Origin: an uncultured Prevotellaceae bacterium
GTDB lineage: Bacteria > Bacteroidota > Bacteroidia > Bacteroidales > Bacteroidaceae
Reading direction: 5' to 3'
NCBI GenBank assembly: GCA_946406435.1
Contig: CAMJKP010000005.1
Coordinates: 25,813-89,812 of the forward strand
Length of the DNA: 64,000 bases
The notes below the pieces were generated by a model that worked only from the letters and a program-made list of their open reading frames with translations, did not search any database and had not been told where the DNA came from. Below, in pieces: positions 51,806 through 59,724 of the stretch. A program made the position numbers and the translations under genes. Numbering within the stretch: position 1 is the stretch's first letter; each line of letters begins with the position of its first letter.

Positions 51806-53731
51806 TTATTTTTGTTGTGACTGCGTTCTTGCCATTATATTCTGAACTTCCTTAATCTTAAGGGAGGCTGAAGTATCACCGGAAAGTTCTGCGAGTTTCA
51901 GGTAATGAATGGCCATTTCTGGATCAGGAAGTGTGCCAACACCTTCTATAAAGCATGATGCCACACCATTATATGCTTCCGCATCACCAGCATCAGCAGC
52001 TTCCTTGAGAAGTATGAACCCAGTCTTGTTATCTCTATCTGTACCTTCGCCCTTGATATAGCAACGGGCAAGGAATTTCTTTGCATATATATCACCGCTT
52101 TCTATAGCCTTTTCTATATATGCAACGCCAAGAAGGCTATTCTTCGGGAGTATTCGTCCTGTAAGATATGCATCTCCGATGTATGTCATTGCTTCTGCAA
52201 CACCCAGATCTGCTGCCTTCTTCAAATATGTTATGCCTTGTATGGAGTCTCTTTTCAAGCCCATACCATCCATATATAGCATGGCATACTTATACATTGC
52301 CTCCTTATTACCGAGGGCAACAGATTTTCCTATATATTTTGCAGTCTTCTCAACGTCACCTTCATAGGCATAGTGGTTGGCAAGATTCTGATTTGCAAAA
52401 TCATATCCATGATCTGCAGCACGCTCCCATAGTGCAAGAGCACGTAAGGTATCTTTCTTTACAGCCCAGCCATTCAGGTAATAGTAACCCAGATTGAGGA
52501 GGGCATAGTCAGAACCGTTGTTTGCTGCACGTGCAAGAAGTTGTGCTGCCTTGGCATAATCCTGCTGTGTGCCTTTTCCTTCCTCGTAGCAATATGCAAG
52601 ATTCTCCAGTATCTCATTGTCGTCTTTCTCTGACAATGCCTCAAGCAAAGGGAAGGCTTCTGTATAGTTTCCTGCAAGGAACAGGTTTACGGCTTTCTCA
52701 CATTCCTCACTACGCTTAACAACAGACTTTGTGTCAGTTGTTGTTACAACTTCATTTTTTGTAGGAATTGTATAGGAAAGATGATAACCGTCAATATCAG
52801 AAGGAGTAAATACATTTACTGTATCTCCGTCAGAGCGCCAAACCTTATCGTCAAAGCCTACATAGGCATAATTCATATCCACGCAGATGGAATGTATAGA
52901 GTGAGGCTTGGTGTCATCAGTCAGTTTCTTCTTCCAAGACCTGCTAAGCTTGTCATCATACTCCTGTATGGAGTTATCTGAAGAAACGGTCATAAGAGTA
53001 CCTGCATCTGTAATTGCTGCATACGTTACATCTGGTATGCGTTGCCAGTTTATGTAGTCGTAGCTTGTTACGAAATAGCTTTCCTGTTTAACTATATAGA
53101 AACGGCCTATACGCATTACCTGAGTTACAGGTGTATTGTTATCCGAAATTCTAGCTCCACCTTGCAGTGCCTGATCCAATGGGGTAGGGATGCTTTCGAA
53201 TGTCTTGCCACCATCAGTAGTATGCAGAATCTTGTTTCCTGACACACCGAACAGACCTTCCTTCGGACTCAGCATACAGATGTCTGTAATATGGGCAGAA
53301 GGCGTGTTTGGTGCATGTATTGTCTTCCATGTCCTTCCTTCATCCATGGAGTGAAGAATGTCCATATCCGAGAAAGAAACCCACAAACCGCACTCGTCAG
53401 AATGGAATGCCGCAGAGCATGGTTGTGAAGCCAATTTCTTTACTTTCCATGTCTTACCGTTGTTTGATGAGATATAGACACGACCTTCCCCGTCCTTCTC
53501 TGTGCACATAGCAAGAGTTTTAGGAGCGATATAGTTAATCCATGTGCATTTGTTGCCCATTGGTGGTGCAGCAGATACCCATAGTGAAGCCGGATCATTT
53601 GCATAAAGGATGTTGTTTCCATCCGTTGCACATATATGTCCTTTTGTGTCTATGCTGATGCTGGATGCCTGAGCAGAGACCTGAAGGGCAAGTGCTGATG
53701 CAAATATGGTTGAAAGAAAATACCTTATCAT
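51806..53731 (-). CDS. Beta-propeller plus Sel1-repeat secreted protein
   Basis: 641 residues, unnamed. Signal peptide ending ALQVSAQ; residues about 22-330 contain BNR/Ycf48-like propeller repeats (VYISSNNGKTWKVKKL, LHSMDEGRTWKTI, LHTTDGGKTFESI); residues about 345-635 are seven or eight Sel1-like repeats (ALLNLGYYYLNGWAVKKDTLRALALWERAADHG pattern). Sel1 solenoids bind proteins; BNR blades are often found in secreted recognition proteins. It sits between lolA (44 bp) and the HTCS regulator (110 bp), all on the minus strand, so it might assist sensing or envelope transport. Function not known. Confidence 0.8.
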   Translation of the reverse strand: MIRYFLSTIFASALALQVSAQASSISIDTKGHICATDGNNILYANDPASLWVSAAPPMGNKCTWINYIAPKTLAMCTEKDGEGRVYISSNNGKTWKVKKLASQPCSAAFHSDECGLWVSFSDMDILHSMDEGRTWKTIHAPNTPSAHITDICMLSPKEGLFGVSGNKILHTTDGGKTFESIPTPLDQALQGGARISDNNTPVTQVMRIGRFYIVKQESYFVTSYDYINWQRIPDVTYAAITDAGTLMTVSSDNSIQEYDDKLSRSWKKKLTDDTKPHSIHSICVDMNYAYVGFDDKVWRSDGDTVNVFTPSDIDGYHLSYTIPTKNEVVTTTDTKSVVKRSEECEKAVNLFLAGNYTEAFPLLEALSEKDDNEILENLAYCYEEGKGTQQDYAKAAQLLARAANNGSDYALLNLGYYYLNGWAVKKDTLRALALWERAADHGYDFANQNLANHYAYEGDVEKTAKYIGKSVALGNKEAMYKYAMLYMDGMGLKRDSIQGITYLKKAADLGVAEAMTYIGDAYLTGRILPKNSLLGVAYIEKAIESGDIYAKKFLARCYIKGEGTDRDNKTGFILLKEAADAGDAEAYNGVASCFIEGVGTLPDPEMAIHYLKLAELSGDTSASLKIKEVQNIMARTQSQQK

Positions 53732-53775
53732 ACTCTTTTGACTTTTATCTTTTACTCTCTTACACTACTTATCTA

Positions 53776-54387
53776 TTATCTAAGATCAATGACTTCTGCC
53801 TTTGGATAGTCCTTGGCATTGAATGTAAACAAGGCATCGGAAAGGTTAGAAGACTTTACATTTGAAATTGTTATTGTAATCCAACCAGATGCCTGACGCA
53901 TCTTCACTTCCTTAATGTCAGAATTTGCATCAACAAGGATATATGCCTCCTTGATGCTTGACTTCTGATTCTGTGCCTTTAGATGTACCTGTTTGCCACT
54001 TGCGGTCTGCTGAAGTTCCATATCATATCCCTTCTTGTATAATGTGAGAAAGGTATATGGGTTCATGCTTGCCTGTTTTGCGGCATTTGGGGTAGATACG
54101 TTTACCTCGTCATTCTTCTTGACGTATGTCCATTGCGTCTTACCGTTGTACCATACAATGGTGCTTGGAGTAGATGCCTGGAACATATTCTTCTTTATAG
54201 AGATAGTTCCGCTCTGCTTGATCTTGTCACCTGTAATTGTAAAGTTTGCGGTTGTTCCGCTTTTAATGTTGAATTTCGCTGCAGCCTTGTCAAGTGTTTT
54301 CTTGGCGGCAGAAGACGAATCGTTAGCTGCTGTTGAGGTGATGACTGCTACAGCCATCAGAACAATGATTGTAAGAATCTTTTTCAT
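53776..54387 (-). CDS. lolA: LolA-like outer-membrane lipoprotein carrier
   Basis: 203 residues, signal peptide ending ITSTA. Fold of LolA/LolB half-barrel: AAKKTLDKAAAKFNIKSGTTANFTI, then strands with GTISIKKNMFQASTPSTIVWYNGKTQWTY and a hydrophobic pocket; C-terminal DLR. Periplasmic chaperone that moves lipoproteins from LolCDE to the outer membrane. It lies 84 bp after ftsK on the same strand, an arrangement common in Bacteroidota. Confidence 0.82.
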   Translation of the reverse strand: MKKILTIIVLMAVAVITSTAANDSSSAAKKTLDKAAAKFNIKSGTTANFTITGDKIKQSGTISIKKNMFQASTPSTIVWYNGKTQWTYVKKNDEVNVSTPNAAKQASMNPYTFLTLYKKGYDMELQQTASGKQVHLKAQNQKSSIKEAYILVDANSDIKEVKMRQASGWITITISNVKSSNLSDALFTFNAKDYPKAEVIDLR

Positions 54388-54471
54388 TGTTTTTGTGTTT
54401 ATATATTTTTAACGCACCTTTTTTAGGAGAGTTTAATCCCTTGGTGGCAGTTTAATATTTTTTCAATATTA

Positions 54472-56973
54472 TCATCTTGCTCTCAATGTTGCAATATGAT
54501 TGCTGAGAGTCTGCTCGTCAGTGAAGAGCACTTCACGAGGCTTAGAACCATGGGCAGGACCAACGATGCAGGCCTTCTCCAGCTGGTCCATAAGGCGTCC
54601 GGCACGATTGTAGCCAATAGAGAACTGACGCTGAATCATAGATGTTGATCCATTCTGGGAAGAAACAATAGCACGGGCAGCCTGTTCGAAGAGTGGATCC
54701 CAAGTACCTGTATCGACAGCTCCACCTTCTCCGCCTTCGCCACCATCTTCCATAGGTTCTGGCAGATCCATAGGACATTGAGGAGTAAGTCCTGCCTTTT
54801 CCTGATCATGGATGTGCTGTGCAATAGCCTCCACCTCTGGGGTGTCGAGGAATGCACACTGAACACGTACAGGCTCATTGCCATTGAGATACAGCATATC
54901 ACCCTTACCTATGAGCTGATTTGCTCCAGGACGGTCAAGGATGGTACGTGAGTCTATCATAGAACCTACACGGAATGCCACACGACCTGGGAAGTTTGCC
55001 TTGATGGTACCTGTGATGATATTCGTTGTAGGACGCTGGGTAGCGATAATCATGTGAATACCCACAGCACGTGCAAGCTGTGCTATACGTGCGATAGGAA
55101 GCTCTACTTCCTTACCTGCCGTCATAATCAGGTCACCAAACTCATCGATGATAACCACGATGTATGGCATGTACTCATGCAGAGGATTGCCATTGCTGTC
55201 CACACTACGCAGACGATGGTTTACAAACTTCTCGTTGTATTCCTTGATGTTACGAACACCTGCAATCTTGAGAAGGTCATAACGGTGATCCATGAGTGTG
55301 CAAAGTCCCTTCAATGTGCGTACAACCTTTGTGACATCGGTAATGATTGGCTCCTCATCTGTATCTGGAATCTGAGCCATGAATGCATTTGCGATAGGGT
55401 TGTAGATTGAGAACTCAACCTTCTTAGGGTCAACAAGCACGATTTTCAGTTCGTTAGGATGCTTCTTGAAAAGCAGAGAACCAATCATCGCATTCAGACC
55501 AACAGACTTACCCTGACCTGTAGCACCGGCTACAAGGAGGTGTGGAATCTTCGCAAGGTCAACCATGAAGACCTCGTTTGTGATTGTCTTACCCAACGCA
55601 AGCGGAAGATCCATCTTTGTCTCTTGGAACTTGCGAGAGTTAAGTATTGACTCCATGCTCACGATTGAAGCATGAGCATTTGGAACCTCGATACCGATAG
55701 TACCCTTACCAGGAATAGGAGCGATGATACGGATGCCGAGAGCCGAGAGTGACAATGCGATGTCATCCTCAAGGTTACGTATCTTAGAAATACGCACACC
55801 CTCCGCAGGAGTTATCTCGTAAAGGGTGATTGTAGGACCTACAGTTGCCGTAATCTCACGAATCTGAACGCCGAAAGAGTTCAGAACCTCTATGATACGC
55901 TTCTTGTTTGCAAGAAGTTCCTCCTTTGTGGTATAATCCTGATTGTCGTCGTATTTCTTCAGCAAATCAAGACCAGGGAATGTATATTTCGTGTATGGCT
56001 CACGAGGATTGATAGGAGTTGACAGAATCTCCTCAGTTGTGAGGCTTGTACCTATAGCCTCTTCCTCATGGAAACCTTGTACAACTGTAAACTCTGGGTC
56101 GTCACCAGCCTTTGGAGCCTTAACGTTTACACTTACATCATTATCGTCTGTGAGGTCAATGGTGTTTGCCTTTTCCTCATCCTCAAAATCCTCATTCTCT
56201 TGAGCAGTCTCCATTCTAGGAGTGCTAAGCAACTCTTCCGTAGGAGCCTGTGTAGCAATAATTGGCGTTTCTGGTGCAACGATATTGCCAGTTGCCTGCT
56301 CCACGGTAGTACTGTCCTTCACCTTGAACTTCACCTTCCTTGAGATATAGCCAATAGGATTCATCGCCTTTCTTACGAACGTGATTGTCTCGGAAGAAAC
56401 GAAGGTGAAGAATATGATGGCAGTCACGATGAGGATACCGGTAAGTCCCGGTGTACCTGCAATTGACTCCAGATAACGGCTAACATAGTCTCCATGTCCA
56501 CCTCCGGCATTGAACACCTGTCCGGAGAGTAGGGGATTGATGAACTTCGCGCAGGCAACGCTACTCCAAATCATGGCAAGCATACTGCCGAAGAACCATT
56601 TCACCAGACTCACCTTGTATGCTCCCATAAGTCGGAGAGAGGTGAAGATGAGGAACAGCGGAATCAGGAAAGCCGGGAATCCGAAACAGCATGTGATGAA
56701 GAAATATGCAATATATGCACCTATGGAGCCACATGTGTTTGAAAATGCCATGTTCTCATTTCTGAGGTCACCAGCAACAGGATGCTGTATGATACTCTGG
56801 TCATTCTGTCCTGTGGAGAAGAACGAGATGAATGAGATGACCATTATGACTGATATGAATAGAAGCAGAATGCCGACGGTGAAATTCGTCTTCTCGCTGT
56901 TTACGAACGATGGAATACCGATAGCTTCGCGGAATGAAGTCTTCTTTTTTGCAGTTTCTTTCTTTTTTGCCAT
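54472..56973 (-). CDS. ftsK: DNA translocase FtsK/SpoIIIE
   Basis: 833 residues. N-terminal membrane domain with four helices (VGILLLFISVIMVISFISFF; FFITCCFGFPAFLIPLFLIF; WFFGSMLAMIWSSVACA; GILIVTAIIFFTFV), an acidic linker (about 235-320), alpha and beta motor domains with Walker A GATGQGKS (Lys489) and Walker B VVIIDEFGDL, then the gamma winged-helix domain (QRQFSIGYNRAGRLMDQLE). Pumps chromosomal DNA through the division septum and activates XerCD recombination. Full length for the family; the gamma domain would read KOPS-like orienting sequences. Confidence 0.96.
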   Translation of the reverse strand: MAKKKETAKKKTSFREAIGIPSFVNSEKTNFTVGILLLFISVIMVISFISFFSTGQNDQSIIQHPVAGDLRNENMAFSNTCGSIGAYIAYFFITCCFGFPAFLIPLFLIFTSLRLMGAYKVSLVKWFFGSMLAMIWSSVACAKFINPLLSGQVFNAGGGHGDYVSRYLESIAGTPGLTGILIVTAIIFFTFVSSETITFVRKAMNPIGYISRKVKFKVKDSTTVEQATGNIVAPETPIIATQAPTEELLSTPRMETAQENEDFEDEEKANTIDLTDDNDVSVNVKAPKAGDDPEFTVVQGFHEEEAIGTSLTTEEILSTPINPREPYTKYTFPGLDLLKKYDDNQDYTTKEELLANKKRIIEVLNSFGVQIREITATVGPTITLYEITPAEGVRISKIRNLEDDIALSLSALGIRIIAPIPGKGTIGIEVPNAHASIVSMESILNSRKFQETKMDLPLALGKTITNEVFMVDLAKIPHLLVAGATGQGKSVGLNAMIGSLLFKKHPNELKIVLVDPKKVEFSIYNPIANAFMAQIPDTDEEPIITDVTKVVRTLKGLCTLMDHRYDLLKIAGVRNIKEYNEKFVNHRLRSVDSNGNPLHEYMPYIVVIIDEFGDLIMTAGKEVELPIARIAQLARAVGIHMIIATQRPTTNIITGTIKANFPGRVAFRVGSMIDSRTILDRPGANQLIGKGDMLYLNGNEPVRVQCAFLDTPEVEAIAQHIHDQEKAGLTPQCPMDLPEPMEDGGEGGEGGAVDTGTWDPLFEQAARAIVSSQNGSTSMIQRQFSIGYNRAGRLMDQLEKACIVGPAHGSKPREVLFTDEQTLSNHIATLRAR

Positions 56974-57041
56974 ATATGTTGTGGGAGTGGAAACTCCGTG
57001 TTAAATCTATGTTATTTTGATGTGAATTTTATATTCACGTG

Positions 57042-57049
57042 CAAATTTA
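57042..57049 (-). promoter_or_regulatory. -7 box for ftsK operon
   Basis: CAAATTTA reads TAAATTTG on the minus strand, about 70 bp before the ftsK start; weak -33. Confidence 0.45.
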
Positions 57050-57467
57050 ATAGAAAAATCTTAAATATTTGCCGAAAATACATAATATTATTAGAAAAGT
57101 TGTGCTTTTTTCATCATTTTTAATAAAAAACAGAAAAATGGAAGAGAAAGGAACCGTTATCTGCCACTCAAAAGTGATTTACAAGTGAATCTTTATACTT
57201 TGTATACTTTGCTCAAAAAAACGCGTTTGTTTCATGCAAAAATACTCAAAAAATAAAGAATAGTTATGATAGATTATTCTGATAAGATTTCCATATCAAA
57301 ATTGTAGAAAAACATATGTACGAAAAAGAAGAATTGTGAACAAACAACAAATGCATTATTTCGTTATTTATGTTTACATAATAACCATTTCTTGTTAAAA
57401 ACTACACTTTTTTTATGCGAAAACAATACTTTTCCAATTTTTTTCTCTTTTTTTTATGCATCCCTTA
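57050..57467. other. AT-rich spacer between divergent genes
   Basis: About 420 bp of very A/T-rich sequence without an ORF; several runs of T5-T8 and TATGCGAAAA/CATGCAAAAA phrases but no clear element. Confidence 0.4.
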
Positions 57468-57496
57468 TTTGTTTTCCATTTTTTTTGCTAATTTTG
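57468..57496 (+). promoter_or_regulatory. Promoter for exonuclease-rlmI genes
   Basis: TTTG (57468-57471), 17 bp, TAATTTTG (57489-57496). Confidence 0.6.
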
Positions 57497-57520
57497 CACG
57501 TGATTTTATAAAAAGGAACC

Positions 57521-57686
57521 AAAATCCATGTACAATTTTACCATGTACCATGTACAATTTACCGCTCAACTCGCAGAGATGCCTGTTATTTAGAGGAAAT
57601 GTACGGTTTTGTTTTGGGTAAAAGGGATGGCTTCTGTATTTCATGGGAAGATTGTACATGGTCAATGGTACATAGTACATGGTTTT
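57521..57686. repeat. TGTACAT-type palindromic element abutting a start codon
   Basis: Left arm 57525-57562 with CCATGTACAATTTTACCATG, CATGTACAATTTACC; right arm 57641-57684 with GATTGTACATGGTCAATGGT, ACATAGTACATGG inverted. The element ends directly at ATG 57687 of the exonuclease gene, so the mRNA start region would pair with the 5' leader. Confidence 0.75.
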
Positions 57687-58469
57687 ATGAACAAAATTAT
57701 TTACAGTAGGTTCGACAAGGCAAAAATTGCAGAACTCCCACGAGTAACCTTCCCGGGACGGATTGTGACAATCCTTTCAGCGGGCGAGGCGGAGAAGGCT
57801 GTTGATTTCCTCTTGAAGAGCGATATCCTCGGATTCGATACCGAAACACGACCATGCTTCACCAAGGGCAAGCGCAATAAGGTGGCGCTACTGCAGGTGA
57901 GCAACAGGGAAATATGTTTTCTCTTCCGACTAAACAGCATAGGACTTGCACCTGCCATAGTGCGACTCCTTGAGACTGAGGGACCTCTGAAAGTTGGTCT
58001 CTCATGGCATGATGATATCCGTAGCCTACATGAGAGAGGGGAATTCGAGCCTCGCGGATTCATCGACCTTCAGGACCACATGATTGAACTTGGCATCAAG
58101 GATATGAGTTTGGCGAAGCTCTATGCCAACCTGTTCCATCAGCGCATAAGCAAGCGGGAGCAGTTGAGCAACTGGGAAGCCGATGTCCTCACAGAAAAGC
58201 AGAAGGTATATGGTGCAACAGATGCATGGGCATGTATCCAGCTTTATGAAGAGTATGTACGTTTGAAAGAGTCAAACGACTATTTCCTTGAGTATGTTCC
58301 AGAACCGGAACCTGCCGCAAATCCTGCTTCTAGTGAAGAGAAGAAGGAGACAGAAGAAAAACCTAAGAAGAAGCAGACCAAGCGCAGAAAGACATTCACC
58401 AAGCGTAAGCCAAAGGTGAAGAAGGAAAAAGAAGAAGCCCCAAAAGGGGAAGTGAAAAGTGAAGAGTAA
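57687..58469 (+). CDS. 3'-5' exonuclease domain protein (RNase D/DnaQ-like)
   Basis: 260 residues. The DEDD exonuclease core is visible: motif I ILGFDTETRPCF (D-x-E), motif II GLSWHDDIRSL, motif III KVYGATDAWACIQLYEEY (Tyr/Asp), as in WRN/RNase D-like 3'-5' exonucleases. The C-terminal 50 residues are low-complexity and very basic (KKKQTKRRKTFTKRKPKVKK), likely for nucleic-acid binding, and the last residues (EVKSEE) are encoded by a GTGAAAAGTGAAGAG repeat. The frame is open to 57609, but that part translates the palindromic repeat; MNKIIYSRFDKAKI is the natural start. rlmI follows after 2 bp, so the two are coupled. Confidence 0.85.
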   Translation: MNKIIYSRFDKAKIAELPRVTFPGRIVTILSAGEAEKAVDFLLKSDILGFDTETRPCFTKGKRNKVALLQVSNREICFLFRLNSIGLAPAIVRLLETEGPLKVGLSWHDDIRSLHERGEFEPRGFIDLQDHMIELGIKDMSLAKLYANLFHQRISKREQLSNWEADVLTEKQKVYGATDAWACIQLYEEYVRLKESNDYFLEYVPEPEPAANPASSEEKKETEEKPKKKQTKRRKTFTKRKPKVKKEKEEAPKGEVKSEE

Positions 58470-58471
58470 AT

Positions 58472-59653
58472 ATGTATAAGAACATATATCTGAAAAAAGG
58501 CAAGGAAGAGAGCATGAAGCGCTTCCATCCATGGGTTTTCTCTGGTGCCGTTCATCACATGGATGATGGCGTAGAGGAAGGCGAGGTGGTTAATGTGATA
58601 GCGTCTTATGGAGAGTTCATAGGTCGCGGACACTTCCAGATTGGCAGTATAGCTGTCAGAATCCTCACCTTTGAAGACGAGCTCATCGATGATGCTTTCT
58701 GGAACAAGAGACTTGCCATCGCTCTGCAGATGCGTATCAGCATCGGTATAGCAGACAATCCTCAGAACAATACCTACCGCCTTGTGCATGGAGAGGGTGA
58801 CAACCTCCCAGGACTCGTTATCGACTGTTATGGCAAGACTGCTGTTGTTCAGGCTCATAGCGTTGGAATGCATGAATGCCGTATGGCTGTTGCAAAGCAG
58901 CTCATGGAGGTGATGGGCGACCGTATCGAGAATGTGTATTACAAGAGCGAGACAACCCTTCCATATAAGGCTGACCTCGGACAGGAGAACGGTTTCCTGT
59001 TTGGTGGCACCGACGAGAATGTGGCACTTGAGAACGGTCTGAAGTTCCATGTGGATTGGCTTCGAGGTCAGAAGACGGGCTTCTTCGTTGATCAGCGTGA
59101 GAACCGCTCTCTTCTTGAGCATTACTCCAAGGGTAAGAGCGTTCTGAATATGTTCTGCTACACAGGCGGTTTCTCTTTCTATGCTATGAGAGGAGATGCA
59201 AAACTCGTTCACTCTGTTGATTCTTCTGCCAAGGCAATAGAACTCACAAATGCTAACGTGGAGCTGAACTTCCCTAATGACCCTCGTCATAAGGCTTTCT
59301 GCGAAGATGCTTTCAAATACCTTGATGCAGAGGGAGATAAGTACGACCTCATAATCCTTGACCCTCCTGCATTCGCAAAGCATCGTGGTGCTCTCCACAA
59401 TGCCCTGAAGGGATATACAAGACTGAACGTGAAGGCATTCGAGCATATCAAACCAGGTGGCATACTGTTCACCTTCAGTTGCTCTCAGGTCGTTACAAAG
59501 GATAATTTCCGTAACGCAGTCTTCACCGCAGCAGCACAGTCTGGCCGTAAGGTTCGCATCCTGCATCAGCTTCATCAGCCTGCAGACCATCCAATAAACA
59601 TCTACCATCCTGAAGGAGAGTATCTGAAAGGGTTGGTGCTGTATGTGGAGTAA
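58472..59653 (+). CDS. rlmI: 23S rRNA (cytosine-C5)-methyltransferase, RlmI type
   Basis: 393 residues. N-terminal PUA domain (RFHPWVFSGAVHHMDDGVEEGEVV, about 15-75), central region, and class I SAM methyltransferase domain: KTGFFVDQRENR, motif I VLNMFCYTGGFSFYA, motif IV LIILDPPAFAK, and the catalytic Cys in FTFSCSQVV. Predicted to methylate C1962-equivalent cytosine of 23S rRNA (RlmI; some family members act at other positions). Translation is coupled to the exonuclease gene two bases upstream. Confidence 0.9.
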   Translation: MYKNIYLKKGKEESMKRFHPWVFSGAVHHMDDGVEEGEVVNVIASYGEFIGRGHFQIGSIAVRILTFEDELIDDAFWNKRLAIALQMRISIGIADNPQNNTYRLVHGEGDNLPGLVIDCYGKTAVVQAHSVGMHECRMAVAKQLMEVMGDRIENVYYKSETTLPYKADLGQENGFLFGGTDENVALENGLKFHVDWLRGQKTGFFVDQRENRSLLEHYSKGKSVLNMFCYTGGFSFYAMRGDAKLVHSVDSSAKAIELTNANVELNFPNDPRHKAFCEDAFKYLDAEGDKYDLIILDPPAFAKHRGALHNALKGYTRLNVKAFEHIKPGGILFTFSCSQVVTKDNFRNAVFTAAAQSGRKVRILHQLHQPADHPINIYHPEGEYLKGLVLYVE

Positions 59654-59655
59654 AC

Positions 59656-59705
59656 GAGGCCCCCACCAAACCTCCCCGAGTGGAGGCTTTTTAGATAGTA
59701 TTTCC
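59656..59705. repeat. GC-rich palindromic half-element upstream of tilS
   Basis: GAGGCCCCCACCAAACCTCC, CCGAGTGGAGGC, then TTTTTAGATAGTATTTCC. It is the left partner of the copy inside the tilS reading frame and also gives rlmI a hairpin-plus-T terminator (CCTCCCCGAGTGGAGG, TTTTT). Confidence 0.7.
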
Positions 59706-59724
59706 AATTAAGAAATATGGGCAT

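Noticed and set aside
57609..57686. 26-residue extension of the exonuclease
   Set aside because: Translates the TGTACAT palindromic element; the natural start is 57687.
58280..59707. 475-codon minus-strand ORF opposite rlmI
   Set aside because: It lies fully antisense to a well-matched methyltransferase and shows no domain; long antisense frames follow from codon bias here.
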